The notes: generated by a model not told the origin, from the sequence alone. A stretch of DNA of 64,000 nt from Desulfuromonadaceae bacterium (GCA_028683435.1 JAQUIG010000011.1:1-64000); one strand, 5' to 3'; positions 17,433 through 28,282 are shown, counted from the stretch's first letter. Numbers and translations are program-made.

Positions 17433-19569
17433 GCGTGTCAGCTCCGGAACGCATCGTTTCATTGATTATCCCGCCGATGTCCAAAACGAGAATTGTGCGT
17501 TGGTCACCAAGGTCTGCCGCGCCGGAAATACCACGGAACCGTTTGAATGACTCGCCCAGTGGTTTTATTACGATATCCTGCTGCGAAATCAGGTCATCCA
17601 CCGCAATTCCGAGACGTTTTTCTGCAACGCCGACAACGACGACATAAAATTCTTTCGGAGGTTCGTCACTGCGACGGATGTCGAAATAGTGTTCAAGTCT
17701 CAGTAAAGGCAAGGTCGACTCACGGAGCTGTACTATCTCCTTGCGCTCTATCGTCATAATATCCTTGTCAGTCATCAGCAGCGATTCAAGGACTGATGTG
17801 ATCGGCAGAGCATAGGTTCTGCCGCTGCAGCGCACCATCAGGGCCTTGATGATCGCCAGCGTGATCGGCAGGGTGATAGTAAAGCGGCTCCCCTTCCCCT
17901 TTCTTGTTTCAACATCCACCATCCCAAAAATAGCGGAGATGTTGTTTTTGACGACATCCATACCGACACCGCGTCCGGAAACCTCACTGACAGTTTCGTT
18001 GGTTGAAAAACCGGGGAGAAAAATAAAGTCGATCGCATCACGATCCGAAACCGTACTTATGTCGCTCACCAACCCTTTTTGCAGCGCCTTGCTTTTTACC
18101 TTATCGATATCTATTCCACCGCCATCGTCTTCAATTTCAATAACGACGTGATTACCTTTTTGATACGATGAAATTCTGATGGTTCCCTTTTCGTCTTTCC
18201 CCTGTGCCGTCCGCACTTCACTGGACTCAATGCCGTGATCTATAGCATTGCGGATAATGTGCATCATCGGGTCAGAGATATCTTCAACGATCAATTTATC
18301 CAGTTCCGTATCGGCCCCGAAAAATTTGAGCTCTACCCGTTTACCCTGCTCCCGCGATATTTTCCGGACGATTCGCGACATTTTCTCATACAATTGGCCG
18401 ATCGGGATCATGCGTATCTCCATGACCCCTTTCTGGAGATCAGCAAGCTTGCGCTCAAGCCCTTTTGCCGCCTTACCCAGATCGATGGCCATGCGCGAAA
18501 ACCCTTCATTGCGCATCCTGACGCTGACAGCGGCAATGGCCGAGTTGGCAAGGACAAGTTCACCGACGATATTCATTAAATCATCAAGCTTACCTATATC
18601 AACCCTGACAGTCCGGCTCATACTTTTGGCACTGAGAGCAGCGTCTTCGGGCACGGGGATCAGGCTGGTGGCCGCGGAGACAGCTGGCGTTTGCGTTGCA
18701 GCGGTTGCTGCAGCGGCCTGGAGCCCAACCTCATCAGCCGCTTTGGCGGCGGCAGGTGGTAATACATCTTCCGCAGGAGCCGCCGGTTCTTCACGTACCA
18801 CTCTGGAAACGACCTGGGCAACAGCTACGCTATCCCGCTCAACGGCAGCTTTTAACTCATCGAGAGAGAGTTTGGAGCCGAAAAGAATTTCAAAATCGAT
18901 ATTTGTGCCAAGATTATCGCCAACACTCGGCAGGGTGCTGATAACTTCCCCGCACCCCTTCAATATCTCCGTGACTGCCGACAGTTCAGTATCAAATATG
19001 GCCAGGTTGAACGATGTATGGATATTGAAGATTGTTCGCCCTTTGACCAGATTGTCTTTCAGGCGATGATCCTCGTATTCTGTCAGGGCTCCATATATAT
19101 GGGGAGGCAGATCCACTGTTTGCAGAGGTAATACACCGCTAGCAGCCTGTTTTTCCGCGGGGGCAAGGCAGGCGTTTATTTTGGAGACACACGTCGCAAT
19201 TTCCTGCACCATGCAGGTCTCTTCGCCTGAGGCAAGGACTCGAATAAGGGTGCCGAGCAGATCATGGGCATCAAATAAAACAGCCATAAGTTTCTGGGTA
19301 AAATCGAGTTTTCCGAGTCTCAGCCAGTCAAGCAGGTTTTCCATGTTATGAGCAAGCTCAGCGACGTCGCTAAAGCTGAACATCCCGGCCAACCCTTTAA
19401 GTGAATGAGCTCCACGGAAAATAGAGTTCAGAACATCGGGATTAAGTTCGCCGCTCTCCACCATATCGGAAAGATCAGCCAATTCAGAGCCGAGCTGTTC
19501 GACAATCTCCTCCGCTTCAGCAAGGAATTCCTGAACGGCTTTCGTATGTGTGGAGTTCGGTTCGCTCAT
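17425..19569 (-). CDS. cheA: Chemotaxis histidine kinase CheA
   Basis: A 714-residue CheA: an N-terminal HPt domain with His55 in GAHSLKGLAGMF, an extra domain at about 180-265 as often found in delta-group CheA proteins, an Ala/Pro linker, the dimerisation helices (VDIGKLDDLMNIVGELVLA), the ATP-binding domain with N-box HIIRNAIDHGIE and G-boxes DDGGGID and GRGVGMD, and a C-terminal CheW-like domain. It should phosphorylate the adjacent CheY, the PATAN receiver and CheB. No classical CheY-binding P2 domain is obvious. Confidence 0.95.
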   Translation of the reverse strand: MSEPNSTHTKAVQEFLAEAEEIVEQLGSELADLSDMVESGELNPDVLNSIFRGAHSLKGLAGMFSFSDVAELAHNMENLLDWLRLGKLDFTQKLMAVLFDAHDLLGTLIRVLASGEETCMVQEIATCVSKINACLAPAEKQAASGVLPLQTVDLPPHIYGALTEYEDHRLKDNLVKGRTIFNIHTSFNLAIFDTELSAVTEILKGCGEVISTLPSVGDNLGTNIDFEILFGSKLSLDELKAAVERDSVAVAQVVSRVVREEPAAPAEDVLPPAAAKAADEVGLQAAAATAATQTPAVSAATSLIPVPEDAALSAKSMSRTVRVDIGKLDDLMNIVGELVLANSAIAAVSVRMRNEGFSRMAIDLGKAAKGLERKLADLQKGVMEIRMIPIGQLYEKMSRIVRKISREQGKRVELKFFGADTELDKLIVEDISDPMMHIIRNAIDHGIESSEVRTAQGKDEKGTIRISSYQKGNHVVIEIEDDGGGIDIDKVKSKALQKGLVSDISTVSDRDAIDFIFLPGFSTNETVSEVSGRGVGMDVVKNNISAIFGMVDVETRKGKGSRFTITLPITLAIIKALMVRCSGRTYALPITSVLESLLMTDKDIMTIERKEIVQLRESTLPLLRLEHYFDIRRSDEPPKEFYVVVVGVAEKRLGIAVDDLISQQDIVIKPLGESFKRFRGISGAADLGDQRTILVLDIGGIINETMRSGADTHV

Positions 19570-19608
19570 TACCAGTATACCTCAACCCTGATTTACTTTG
19601 AAAAGTTG

Positions 19609-19989
19609 TCAGGGCGCTTTGTTTAAATAACGATTGAGCAATTGCTGGAGAGTTACGGGAGAAAAAGGCTTAACAATATATTCATCAGCCCCGAGCTGTT
19701 TCCCTTTTTCAATATCCTTTGCACTCCCTTCCGTTGAAATGATAAAAACTGGAATATCTTTATAATTAGGGTTGTTACGAAGATAACTGATCAGCTCAAG
19801 TCCGTTGATGTCGGGCATATTTATATCGGTCAAAATCAGGTCGACATGATCACGGGGAAGAAGCCGCAGCGCCTCGAAACCGCTCGAGGCTTCAACTATC
19901 TGATAGTCACCAACCGCCTCAACGATAGCAACCAGCATGGCGCGCATGGTTGCCGAGTCATCGGCAATCAAAATGGTTTTGGTACTCAC
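19609..19989 (-). CDS. cheY: Single-domain response regulator, CheY-like
   Basis: A 126-residue receiver with acidic pair Asp10/Asp11, phospho-acceptor Asp55 in LTDINMPDING, a switch Thr/Ser in FIISTEG and the conserved lysine in IVKPFSP. It lies 39 bases ahead of cheA, its likely phosphodonor. It could move to a motor or pilus or act as a phosphate sink; there are no flagellar genes in the window to choose. Confidence 0.93.
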   Translation of the reverse strand: MSTKTILIADDSATMRAMLVAIVEAVGDYQIVEASSGFEALRLLPRDHVDLILTDINMPDINGLELISYLRNNPNYKDIPVFIISTEGSAKDIEKGKQLGADEYIVKPFSPVTLQQLLNRYLNKAP

Positions 19990-20061
19990 GGGGTAACCCT
20001 TTCATTCAACTGTCGTTCAAGTAAAGACTCTTCCATTGAAACCCCCGCCGAGATTGGATCG

Positions 20062-21129
20062 TTACTGCCACTCTACGGCGGTTTCGGACTTTGAGGGGTG
20101 GCTGATAACATACGTAATCCGGGTAAGAAAGCTGTCCATGATCATAGGGGTGTTGATTTCGACCCGGCGGGGTTTAATGACAAAAAGAGCCCCGAGTTCA
20201 CGAATCTTTTTCTCGGCCTCAGTGTGGCGATAGTCGGTCATGACGATCAGCTGCAGCTCTTTAAAATTGTTATGCAGGAGTTCTAAAAGTTCAACTCCCC
20301 CCAGTACGCCTGATCCGTCCATTTTAGGCATAATCATATCAATCAGAACGGCAGGGCGCTCACCACCTCTGCGCAGGGAATCCACTTTGACAAGAGTATC
20401 TTCGCTCCGGGTCATGGCATGAACGACAAAACCGTTTTCCGTGAGCCCGTCAGCTATGCCCCGCAGAGTCGGGCCATCATCATCAACAATAACAACCGGT
20501 TGCTGGGCCGTCTGATGATGTGTTGCCGAAGGCTTTGACCCGTCTGCCAGATCAAAGGCAAGATCTGCAGCATCGTCAGACCGGTCACCACCGGCAGATT
20601 CTGCTTCAGTCGCCTGACGTTTCTCATCTTGAATCCGGGTGCCTTCCATGGCAAGAAACTGAGGGTTCAATCCCTGATCCAGCATGAACTGCAACGGGTC
20701 CATCTTTGTACCGTCAACTGTTTCAATCGAACTCTGAACTTCAAACTTGAAAGTTCCCTCTCCCCAGGCAAACAGCGAGAATACAACCTTTTCAATCTGT
20801 TCCCGCACGACCTCATCGATTATATCCTGTGAGATGCAGAAGTTCTTTACCAGGATGACACCCAAAAGTTCACTAAAACCGTTTTCCTGCTGTAAAGCAA
20901 GGGACTTACGCAGCACGGCCGAATCAATGGCCCCTTTTTGTATCAGCACCTCACCGAGGCTGTGCTGATAACAGCTTGAAGCGGCTCTTACAACCTGCCC
21001 TTGACGAAAAAAAACCGAGCCATCCCTTCCCCTACTGCTAAGGGAAAGGACACCGGTTTTTCTACTGAGACTGACAATCTGTAAAATCTCGCCAAGTCCG
21101 AGCTCTTCGAGGTTACCTACCAGGCTCAT
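20062..21129 (-). CDS. PATAN (DUF4388) domain plus receiver protein
   Basis: The 355-residue protein starts with a PATAN/DUF4388 domain (LEELGLGEILQIVSLSRKTGVLSL, a GSVFFRQGQVVRA strand) reaching about residue 150, followed by a variable linker and a receiver at about 210-335 with PVVIVDDDGP, phospho-acceptor Asp in VLIDMIMPKMDGSG and a late lysine. PATAN receivers act with chemosensory systems controlling pili in cyanobacteria and related groups. As the first gene of this operon it is a candidate output regulator. Confidence 0.88.
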   Translation of the reverse strand: MSLVGNLEELGLGEILQIVSLSRKTGVLSLSSRGRDGSVFFRQGQVVRAASSCYQHSLGEVLIQKGAIDSAVLRKSLALQQENGFSELLGVILVKNFCISQDIIDEVVREQIEKVVFSLFAWGEGTFKFEVQSSIETVDGTKMDPLQFMLDQGLNPQFLAMEGTRIQDEKRQATEAESAGGDRSDDAADLAFDLADGSKPSATHHQTAQQPVVIVDDDGPTLRGIADGLTENGFVVHAMTRSEDTLVKVDSLRRGGERPAVLIDMIMPKMDGSGVLGGVELLELLHNNFKELQLIVMTDYRHTEAEKKIRELGALFVIKPRRVEINTPMIMDSFLTRITYVISHPSKSETAVEWQ

Positions 21130-21173
21130 TCGTCACAATCCATCTGCATAAAAGGGAGAATAAAAACTCGCAA

Positions 21174-21202
21174 AATATATCGTAACAGTGTGCTCAAGTA
21201 AA
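21174..21202 (-). promoter_or_regulatory. Candidate promoter of the chemosensory operon
   Basis: Read on the minus strand, TTTACT (21202-21197) and TATATT (21179-21174) are separated by 17 bases, about 45 bases upstream of the PATAN-receiver start. This fits a housekeeping sigma-70 promoter. The surrounding 130-base gap shows nothing else. Confidence 0.45.
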
Positions 21203-21262
21203 GCCTTTAAAGGTATTTCAGCCAATTAAACGAGAATGAGTATTCATTAAAAAGGAGGAGGC

Positions 21263-22117
21263 TTATTGCTGGATCATCAGCGCCACCGGCCGATAGATCC
21301 GGTATCTGCCACTGGTAACATTTGCAAGGTTTATGTCACCCTTTATCACACTTCTATTGCCTCTTACATTCTGGTGAGCCAAGGTATACCGCTTTTTCCC
21401 AAGAACATTGTAGATTACGGCAGTGTGATCAGGCGCACCCAAACTTTCGCGACGCGTGACTCCACCAGGCAACTGTGCGGTGATTTTGAGATTGTGGAAC
21501 TGAATGATATCCCCCGCCTTGATCTCGTCGGTTTCCGGGTTAAGGGGGAGACCGAAGGTTGTCGGGCGAGACCACTCTGCGAGGTTCTGATCGAGAGCTT
21601 GTTGAGCAAGATCCCAGCATTCACCGCGACCAACCGTAGCGCCCATCACCCTGTTGACAAAATCGATTATCTTGCCGTTCAGTTCCAGGCTGAGCAAGTC
21701 GGCAGGAAGCTTTTTTTTGACCGCATGAGTAAAGAAGCACAGTCCCTGATAACGGCGAGAGTCGCTTTGCTGGCTACCGGATAGCGATATCGTATAGTCG
21801 CCGATACCATCTTTAATGAGATAGCGGACGTTGAACGAGCCATCGGTTGCGAGGGGTATAGGGTTACTGCGGGTGGTTCCGTTGTTTTTTGCAACGGTTA
21901 CTATCAATGTTTTTTGCGAGGTGCTACCGGCCAATACGACACTTGGTGAATTGTCGATAGGGACAGGGTCGAGGCTTAGTTTGGCTTCACCTCCGGTATA
22001 CCAGCTAATTGCATCGGTGTCTGCCAAGGCGGAGGTTGAGACGCCAAGAGACATTACAACCAGAAACGCTGAAACTATATAAGATTGGAGATTATTTTTG
22101 TGAATGGTCAGCCCCAC
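21263..22117 (-). CDS. Secreted protein with possible cysteine-peptidase-like domain
   Basis: From a GTG inside the end of der, the protein has about 284 residues and begins with a signal peptide (hydrophobic [19 protein letters not shown]). A beta-rich segment follows, then a C-terminal domain with Cys167 in GECWDLAQ, His231 in PDHTAVIY and His248 in LAHQN. That Cys-His arrangement resembles CHAP or NlpC/P60 cell-wall amidases, but the match is by eye only. It overlaps der by 26 bases and is probably cotranscribed. Function is unassigned; the alternative start further upstream would lengthen it by 12 residues. Confidence 0.55.
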   Translation of the reverse strand: MGLTIHKNNLQSYIVSAFLVVMSLGVSTSALADTDAISWYTGGEAKLSLDPVPIDNSPSVVLAGSTSQKTLIVTVAKNNGTTRSNPIPLATDGSFNVRYLIKDGIGDYTISLSGSQQSDSRRYQGLCFFTHAVKKKLPADLLSLELNGKIIDFVNRVMGATVGRGECWDLAQQALDQNLAEWSRPTTFGLPLNPETDEIKAGDIIQFHNLKITAQLPGGVTRRESLGAPDHTAVIYNVLGKKRYTLAHQNVRGNRSVIKGDINLANVTSGRYRIYRPVALMIQQ

Positions 22118-23450
22118 CTTTGCTACGGGAAGTGTCGGTTTTATCCCGCCCACGAAACATCAAGCGCAACGGAACACCATCAAAACCGAACGCTTCGCGG
22201 AATTTGTTGATCAGGTATCGTTCATACGAATAATGGATGTTATCGGGTTGATTAGTGAAAATTACAAAGGATGGCGGACGGGTTGCAACCTGGGTGGCAA
22301 AGTAGAATTTGACCCTGCGGCCGTGAGACAGTGGAGCGTGGTGGGATTCAATGGCATCGGTAAAGACATGCACAAGCTCCGACGTGGAGACTCGGCGGCA
22401 ATACTGTCCCATGACTTCATCAACAGTCTCAATGATCTTACCGGTACGCTGTCCTGTTTTAGCCGAGACAAAGACTATCGGGGCGTATGCCAGATATCTG
22501 AATCCATCCCTGATCTTTTCTGTATAGGTTTTGAACGTGGCATTGTCCTTATCGAGAAGGTCCCACTTGTTAACGACAAAGACACATCCCTTGCCGGCTT
22601 CATGTATATACCCGGAAATACGCTCATCCTGTTCGGTAACGCCTTCATCTGCATCAATCACCATCAGTACAACGTCGGCCCGTTCAATACTGCGCAGGGC
22701 ATCACAGACACTGTACTTTTCAAGTTTTTCAGTGGTTTTTCCCTTGCGGCGGATACCGGCGGTATCGATCAGCACATATGGTTTTTTGTTGCAGGTAAAG
22801 GGAGTGTCAACCGAATCGCGGGTCGTGCCGGCGGTCGGATTTGCCACCACCCGCTCAAAGCCGAGCAGTCGGTTGACCAGTGATGACTTGCCGACGTTGG
22901 GACGCCCCACCACGGCGATTCGAGTGACATTCTCTTCAGGATCGGCGACATCAGTCGGCGGGAAAACATCCATGATATTTTCGACCAGGTCGATAACCCC
23001 GCGATTGTGTTCAGCCGAAATGGTGTACAGCTCACCGATTCCGAGAGAATAAAATTCTGCCGAATCATTTTCCAGTTTCTCGCCGTCAACCTTATTGACG
23101 ACATAAAAAACCGGTTTTTTCACGCGACGCAGCATCTCGGCCACCTCGGTGTCCGCAGGGGTCAGGCCGCTTCTGGCATCCATCATGAAAATGATGACAT
23201 CCGCCTCTTCAATGGCCAACTTCGACTGCTCGCGCATCTGCTGCAACAATCGATTTTCGGTTACCGGTTCAAATCCACCGGTGTCAACAAGTATGAACGG
23301 TTTTTCAAAGCGGGTAATATTGGCATAATTGCGGTCACGCGTGACTCCAGGGGTGTCGTCGACAATAGCGCGGCGATGCCCCAGCAAACGGTTAAAAAGG
23401 GTTGACTTGCCTACATTTGGACGGCCGACGATGGCTACTAAAGGTTTCAT
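22092..23450 (-). CDS. der: Ribosome biogenesis GTPase Der (EngA)
   Basis: A 452-residue protein with two consecutive GTPase domains, each with its own P-loop ([12 protein letters not shown] near residue 8 and [12 protein letters not shown] near 185), G3 DTGG/DTAG and G4 NKVD/NKWD motifs, and a C-terminal KH-like domain. It aids 50S subunit assembly. Its start overlaps the era stop by four bases, giving a compact miaB-glnS-era-der order. Confidence 0.97.
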   Translation of the reverse strand: MKPLVAIVGRPNVGKSTLFNRLLGHRRAIVDDTPGVTRDRNYANITRFEKPFILVDTGGFEPVTENRLLQQMREQSKLAIEEADVIIFMMDARSGLTPADTEVAEMLRRVKKPVFYVVNKVDGEKLENDSAEFYSLGIGELYTISAEHNRGVIDLVENIMDVFPPTDVADPEENVTRIAVVGRPNVGKSSLVNRLLGFERVVANPTAGTTRDSVDTPFTCNKKPYVLIDTAGIRRKGKTTEKLEKYSVCDALRSIERADVVLMVIDADEGVTEQDERISGYIHEAGKGCVFVVNKWDLLDKDNATFKTYTEKIRDGFRYLAYAPIVFVSAKTGQRTGKIIETVDEVMGQYCRRVSTSELVHVFTDAIESHHAPLSHGRRVKFYFATQVATRPPSFVIFTNQPDNIHYSYERYLINKFREAFGFDGVPLRLMFRGRDKTDTSRSKGGADHSQK

Positions 23451-24337
23451 TCGTATCCCAGTTCTCTCAATTTAGACGGTCGTTCGCTCCAGTTTTCAAC
23501 AACTTTAACGAACAGTTCCAGATAGACCTTGGTATCAAGCAAACGCTCGATATCCTGACGGGCCTGACTTCCTATTTTTTTCAGCATCTCACCTTTTGAG
23601 CCGATGACAATCCCCTTCTGGGTGGCACGTTCCAGCATGATGGCTGCAGAGATGGCGATGACGCCGTTTTCCCGCTCTATAAAACTTTCCACGACAACCG
23701 CCGTCGAATACGGCACCTCGTCACGCGTCAAGCGGAAAATCTTTTCGCGAATCATCTCCGCAACAATAAATTTTTCCGGCATATCGGTCAGAATATCATC
23801 AGGGAACATTGCCGGCCCTTCCGGGAGGTAGCCGCTGACAACGGAAACCAGGTGGTCAACCCCGTCATTGCGACCGGCCGAGACAGGAACAATTTCCCTG
23901 AACGGATACAGCGTGGCCCAGTCGGAGATTTTTCTCAGCACCTGATTTTTGTCTGCCAGCAGATCAATTTTATTGATAACCAGTACGACCGGAATCTTCA
24001 CCTTGCCAAGGACATCCTGGATGAAGGCGGGATCGGCAGCAGTCGTTGCTTCGACAACAAGCATCAGAAGATCGACCCCGCTGATAGCCGAACGTGCAAC
24101 ATCCACCATACTTTTGTTCAACCGCGAACGGCCGGTGTGGATACCGGGGGTGTCGATAAAAACAATCTGCCCGCCGGGAATATTGTGAATTCCCTGGATC
24201 CGGTTGCGGGTTGTCTGGGGCTTATCCGATGTTATGACAATCTTCTCGCCGATAATACTGTTCAACAATGTTGATTTGCCAACATTCGGGCGACCGATGA
24301 TAGAGACAAAACCAGATGTAAACTTCTTATTATTCAT
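23447..24337 (-). CDS. era: GTPase Era
   Basis: About 296 residues from the ATG at 24337 ([15 protein letters not shown]). G1 is [10 protein letters not shown]3 DTPG, G4 NKID, and the C-terminal half has the RNA-binding KH domain with [14 protein letters not shown]. Era binds 16S rRNA during 30S maturation. Upstream ATGs at 24352 and 24379 lie within or next to the glnS end and have no better ribosome-binding site, so the start is uncertain. Confidence 0.93.
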   Translation of the reverse strand: MNNKKFTSGFVSIIGRPNVGKSTLLNSIIGEKIVITSDKPQTTRNRIQGIHNIPGGQIVFIDTPGIHTGRSRLNKSMVDVARSAISGVDLLMLVVEATTAADPAFIQDVLGKVKIPVVLVINKIDLLADKNQVLRKISDWATLYPFREIVPVSAGRNDGVDHLVSVVSGYLPEGPAMFPDDILTDMPEKFIVAEMIREKIFRLTRDEVPYSTAVVVESFIERENGVIAISAAIMLERATQKGIVIGSKGEMLKKIGSQARQDIERLLDTKVYLELFVKVVENWSERPSKLRELGYE

Positions 24338-24363
24338 GTAATTATGCACCATTCCTTCATATT

Positions 24364-26043
24364 TTACTTCTTTATCCATGCATCCCGCAATGTGACTATC
24401 CGATTGAACACAAGCTTGTCGGAAAGTGAATCTTTCGGATCCTGGCGAAAATAGCCCATGCGCTCAAATTGATAGCGGGTTTCAACATCCGCTCCGGCCA
24501 GTGTCGCTTCAAGTTTGCACTCTATCAATGTTTCAACTGAACCGGGATTCAGAAACTGCTTATAGTCGGCCCCACCACGGTCAGGATTGGGATCGCTGAA
24601 CAGCCTGTCGAACAGCCGCACTTCTGCCGCCACGGCGTGAGGAGCAGAAACCCAATGGATAACCCCTTTGACTTTGCGGCCGTCAGCGGTATGAATCCCT
24701 TCGCGCGATGCAGGATCATACTCGCCGTGAAGTTCCGTAATAGTGCCATCTTCATCCCTGAAGACGCCGGTACATTTGATAATATAGCCAAAACGGAGCT
24801 TGACTTCACCACCGACAGTCAGGCGATGAAAACCTTTACTCGGGGTCTCCATGAAATCATCGGCATCAATCCAGATTTCGCGGGAGAAGAAAATAGTCCG
24901 ATTTCCCATCTCAGGCTTCTGCGGATGATTGGCGGCCTGCAACTCCTCGGTACGATCAGCCGGATAATTATCGATTACCAGTTTGATCGGACGGAGCACG
25001 GCCATAGCCCGCGGTGCCGATTCGTTCAGATCCGTGCGGACACAATCTTCCAGAATGGAGGCATCAATCCAGGAATCACTGCGGCCGACGCCGATCTGCT
25101 CGCAAAAGTTCCGTACCGCCGCCGCCGTATAGCCGCGCCGCTTGATCCCGACCAGGGTCGGCATGCGCGGGTCATCCCAGCCGCTGACAATACCGAGCTG
25201 CACCAACTCCTGCAGCTTTCGTTTGCTCATCACCGTGTAGGTCAAATTCAGCCGGGCAAATTCATACTGTCGCGGCCGCGCCGGTACCGGCAGATTGTCC
25301 AGGAACCATTCATAGAGCGGCTTATGAGATTCAAACTCCAGAGTGCAGATCGAGTGTGTGATCCGCTCAATAGCATCGCTCTGCCCATGGGCGAAGTCAT
25401 ACATCGGGTAGATCTTCCAGGCATCGCCGACATGCGGATGCGGAGCATGGATGATCCGGTACAAGACCGGATCGCGCAGACTGATATTCGGCGAAGCCAT
25501 GTCTATCTTGGCACGCAGTACGCGAGTACCATCCGGGAACTCTCCGGCATGCATACGGCTGAACAGGTCAAGATTCTCCCCGACAGAACGGCTGCGATAC
25601 GGGCTGTCGGTTCCCGGCTCGGTCAGGGTACCGCGATGCGCCCTGATTTCGTCGGCATTCAGATCCTCGACGTACGCTTTTCCCCCTTCAATCAGAAAGG
25701 TCGCCCACTGGTATAGCTGTTCAAAGTTGTCGGACGCGTAATAGAGATGCTCCCCCCAATCAAAGCCGAGCCAACGAACGCTCTCTTTTATTGAATCGAT
25801 ATATTCCTGCTCTTCCCTGGCCGGGTTGGTATCATCAAAGCGGAGGTGACAGCGTCCGCCAAAATCACGTGCCAGGCCAAAGTTGATGCAGATCGCTTTG
25901 GCATGACCAATATGAAGATAACCGTTCGGTTCTGGTGGGAAACGGGTCACGATACTGCTGTGCTTGCCGCTTTTGAGATCCTCTTCAATAATGGTGCGGA
26001 GAAAGTTATTGGCCGCCGGTGCGGCTTGGTCATTACTGGTCAT
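24364..26043 (-). CDS. glnS: Glutaminyl-tRNA synthetase
   Basis: A 559-residue class I synthetase from the ATG at 26043, which follows a GAGGGT ribosome-binding site; the frame is open for 58 more codons upstream without conserved sequence. [15 protein letters not shown] carries the HIGH motif (44-47), VMSKRKL is the KMSKS variant, and the C-terminal beta-barrels match GlnRS. A dedicated GlnRS implies that glutaminyl-tRNA need not be made through transamidation alone. Confidence 0.96.
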   Translation of the reverse strand: MTSNDQAAPAANNFLRTIIEEDLKSGKHSSIVTRFPPEPNGYLHIGHAKAICINFGLARDFGGRCHLRFDDTNPAREEQEYIDSIKESVRWLGFDWGEHLYYASDNFEQLYQWATFLIEGGKAYVEDLNADEIRAHRGTLTEPGTDSPYRSRSVGENLDLFSRMHAGEFPDGTRVLRAKIDMASPNISLRDPVLYRIIHAPHPHVGDAWKIYPMYDFAHGQSDAIERITHSICTLEFESHKPLYEWFLDNLPVPARPRQYEFARLNLTYTVMSKRKLQELVQLGIVSGWDDPRMPTLVGIKRRGYTAAAVRNFCEQIGVGRSDSWIDASILEDCVRTDLNESAPRAMAVLRPIKLVIDNYPADRTEELQAANHPQKPEMGNRTIFFSREIWIDADDFMETPSKGFHRLTVGGEVKLRFGYIIKCTGVFRDEDGTITELHGEYDPASREGIHTADGRKVKGVIHWVSAPHAVAAEVRLFDRLFSDPNPDRGGADYKQFLNPGSVETLIECKLEATLAGADVETRYQFERMGYFRQDPKDSLSDKLVFNRIVTLRDAWIKK

Positions 26044-26065
26044 GATACCCTCGTGAATACTTGTT

Positions 26066-27379
26066 TCATATCTCGCCAAGAAACGAATTGGGATAAGCTT
26101 TGATAATTTTGACATCGACAAAACTGCCGACCAGGGAGATGTCGCCGGTAAAATTAACGATGCGGCCGATATCACCCTTACCGGACACCTGCCCGGGAAG
26201 TTTCCCTTCCCCTTCAACCAATACGGTCATCACGTTGCCGACATAGGTCGTGCTGATCTCGCGTGTATGGAAGCGCTGAAGCTCCATCAATCGATCAAGA
26301 CGCGCCATTTTTACCGCACGCGGCATATCGTCACGGAGCTCTGCCGCTTTGGTACCCGGGCGCGGCGAGTAGACAAACGAGAACAGGTCGATGTAGCGCA
26401 CCTTCTCCATCAGTGAGAGGGTCTGTTCGAAATCCTGTTCGGTTTCGCCCGGAAAACCAACAATGATGTCGCCGGTAACAACAATATCAGGGCGGAGCGC
26501 CTTGAGTTTATATATCTTGTCCAGATAGGAATCACGGGTATAACCGCGTCCCATTAGCCCCAAAACGGCATCGCTGCCGGATTGCGCCGGCAAGTGGATC
26601 TGGCCGCTCAGCTTCGGAACATCTCCGAAACAGGCAATCAGCTCGTCAGACATATCCTTGGGGTGCGACGTAGTAAAGCGGATCCGATCAATCCCGTCTA
26701 TATCAGCAACCTGTCGAACCAGTTCGGCAAAAGTCGGCTCATTCCCGGCTTTAAGACCGTATGAATTAACATTCTGGCCGAGCAGAATTACTTCTCTGAC
26801 CCCGTCATCCGCAAGCTGTCTGACTTCATTCAGGATATCCGCCGAGCGGCGGCTGATCTCACGGCCACGTACAAATGGCACAATGCAGTAGGAACAGAAG
26901 TTGTCACACCCCTGCATGACCGTCACAAAACGGGAGAGTCGCGACTCCCCCGTGATCGAGGGGAACAGGTCCAGGCGTTGATCGTTATCGATAAAGCTCG
27001 TCTCTGAGCGGCGCTCACCACGTTCGGCACCCCGGACCAGATCCGGGAGCAGGTGCAGATTGTGGGTGCCAATCACCAGATCGAGGTAGGGAAGTTTGCG
27101 GAGTAGCTCCTCCCCCTCCTGCTGGGCCACACAACCACCGACCGCAATAATTTGCTTCTTGCCGTCCCGCTTGTAGATACGCAGATTAGCAAGCCGCCGG
27201 TACACCTTTTCCTCCGCACCGCCCCGCACGCTGCAGGTATTGAGCAGGATCATGTCGGCAGAAGCCGGATCATTCGTCGGTCCGTAGCCAAGGTCTGCCA
27301 GCATCGTGACGATTCGCTCGGAATCGTTCACATTCATCTGACAACCGAAGGTTTCCATGTAGAGGAGTTTATTGAGCAT
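26066..27379 (-). CDS. miaB: tRNA-2-methylthio-N6-dimethylallyladenosine synthase
   Basis: About 437 residues from the ATG at 27379: an N-terminal UPF0004 domain ([14 protein letters not shown] with Cys13), the radical-SAM cluster motif in [16 protein letters not shown], and a C-terminal TRAM domain. MiaB methylthiolates A37 of certain tRNAs using two iron-sulfur clusters. No Shine-Dalgarno is visible; a strong promoter ends only 12 bases upstream, so the transcript may be nearly leaderless. Confidence 0.96.
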   Translation of the reverse strand: MLNKLLYMETFGCQMNVNDSERIVTMLADLGYGPTNDPASADMILLNTCSVRGGAEEKVYRRLANLRIYKRDGKKQIIAVGGCVAQQEGEELLRKLPYLDLVIGTHNLHLLPDLVRGAERGERRSETSFIDNDQRLDLFPSITGESRLSRFVTVMQGCDNFCSYCIVPFVRGREISRRSADILNEVRQLADDGVREVILLGQNVNSYGLKAGNEPTFAELVRQVADIDGIDRIRFTTSHPKDMSDELIACFGDVPKLSGQIHLPAQSGSDAVLGLMGRGYTRDSYLDKIYKLKALRPDIVVTGDIIVGFPGETEQDFEQTLSLMEKVRYIDLFSFVYSPRPGTKAAELRDDMPRAVKMARLDRLMELQRFHTREISTTYVGNVMTVLVEGEGKLPGQVSGKGDIGRIVNFTGDISLVGSFVDVKIIKAYPNSFLGEI

Positions 27380-27391
27380 AGTGGATCTGAC

Positions 27392-27421
27392 TTTATACGC
27401 GACAAGCTGCTTTAAAGTCAA
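27392..27421 (-). promoter_or_regulatory. Strong candidate miaB promoter with very short leader
   Basis: On the minus strand TTGACT (27421-27416) and TATAAA (27397-27392) are separated by 18 bases, each five of six to consensus. The miaB ATG begins 12 bases after the -10, so a typical start site would leave only about five bases of leader. Confidence 0.6.
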
Positions 27422-27465
27422 ACAAATTGGATTATTTAAAAGTTGACTGCGCTTATTTCGGCTTC

Positions 27466-27495
27466 TTGACAATTACCTTTCACTGGACGTATTGT
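27466..27495 (+). promoter_or_regulatory. Candidate promoter of the yrfG-like gene
   Basis: TTGACA (27466-27471), an 18-base spacer and TATTGT (27490-27495) lie about 40 bases ahead of the HAD gene. It is divergent from the miaB promoter, 45 bases away. Confidence 0.45.
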
Positions 27496-27535
27496 CGGGG
27501 CGAGATTTGATTCTTGTACAGGGAAAGAGCTGCAG

Positions 27536-28222
27536 ATGATTATCGACTGGAACAACATCGACACCGTGCTGCTGGACATGGATGGGACGATCCTTGATCG
27601 CCATTTTGACGACCACTTCTGGCTGGAGCATGTGCCAAAACGCTGGAGTCAGCACAATCATACAACGCTTGAATACGCCAAGGAACACCTGTACAGCCTG
27701 TTCCGCAGCCAGGAAAACACCCTTAACTGGACGGATCTTGATTACTGGTCGGATCGGCTTAAACTCGACATCCCGGTGCTCAAACAGGAAATTGAACACC
27801 TGATTGCCGTCCATCCCTATGTGGTCGAATTTCTACTGTTCCTGAAACATACCGGCAAAACGGTCTGGCTGGTTACCAATGCTCATTCCAAAACGCTCAA
27901 TCTGAAGATGAAAAACACCCGCATCGGACCGTATTTTGACGGTATCATTTCTGCACATCAGGTTGGACTACCGAAGGAAGACGCACGTTTCTGGGGGAAA
28001 CTACAGGATTTTGTCAGCTACGATCCGGAACGAACCATGCTGGGAGAGGATAGCGAGGCCAACTTGACAACAGCGGAGAGTTTTTCGATTCGTTATCTTT
28101 TCTATATCAGTCGCTACAGCTCAAAGGTTGAACCGCGCAGGTCGGATCATTTCCCTACGATTGAGTACTTCAACAAACTTATCCCGGAAGCAGGGAGCAG
28201 ATGCGTAACTATCCTGCCTTGA
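27536..28222 (+). CDS. yrfG: HAD-family hydrolase, YrfG-like GMP/IMP nucleotidase
   Basis: The 228-residue HAD phosphatase has the nucleophile motif DMDGT (Asp14, Asp16), LNWTDLDYWSDRL, LVTNAHSKT (motif II) and the HQVGLPKED lysine loop, an arrangement that closely follows E. coli YrfG, a GMP/IMP nucleotidase. Motif IV, usually I-D-D-S-E, reads GEDSE (170-174), changing one acidic metal ligand from Asp to Glu. It stands alone between miaB and the YtxH gene. Confidence 0.85.
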   Translation: MIIDWNNIDTVLLDMDGTILDRHFDDHFWLEHVPKRWSQHNHTTLEYAKEHLYSLFRSQENTLNWTDLDYWSDRLKLDIPVLKQEIEHLIAVHPYVVEFLLFLKHTGKTVWLVTNAHSKTLNLKMKNTRIGPYFDGIISAHQVGLPKEDARFWGKLQDFVSYDPERTMLGEDSEANLTTAESFSIRYLFYISRYSSKVEPRRSDHFPTIEYFNKLIPEAGSRCVTILP

Positions 28223-28282
28223 GAAACAGCTGGCGAATGACACACCAATCTGTACCATTGGCCAGCTATTATAAATCCATAC

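Noticed and set aside
18248..19069. Long open frame on the plus strand within cheA
   Set aside because: Ser/Ala-rich antisense frame over a clear CheA; no ribosome-binding site or recognisable domain.
24637..25716. Long open frame of 359 codons opposite glnS
   Set aside because: Shadow of the GlnRS codon pattern; no domain and no start signal.
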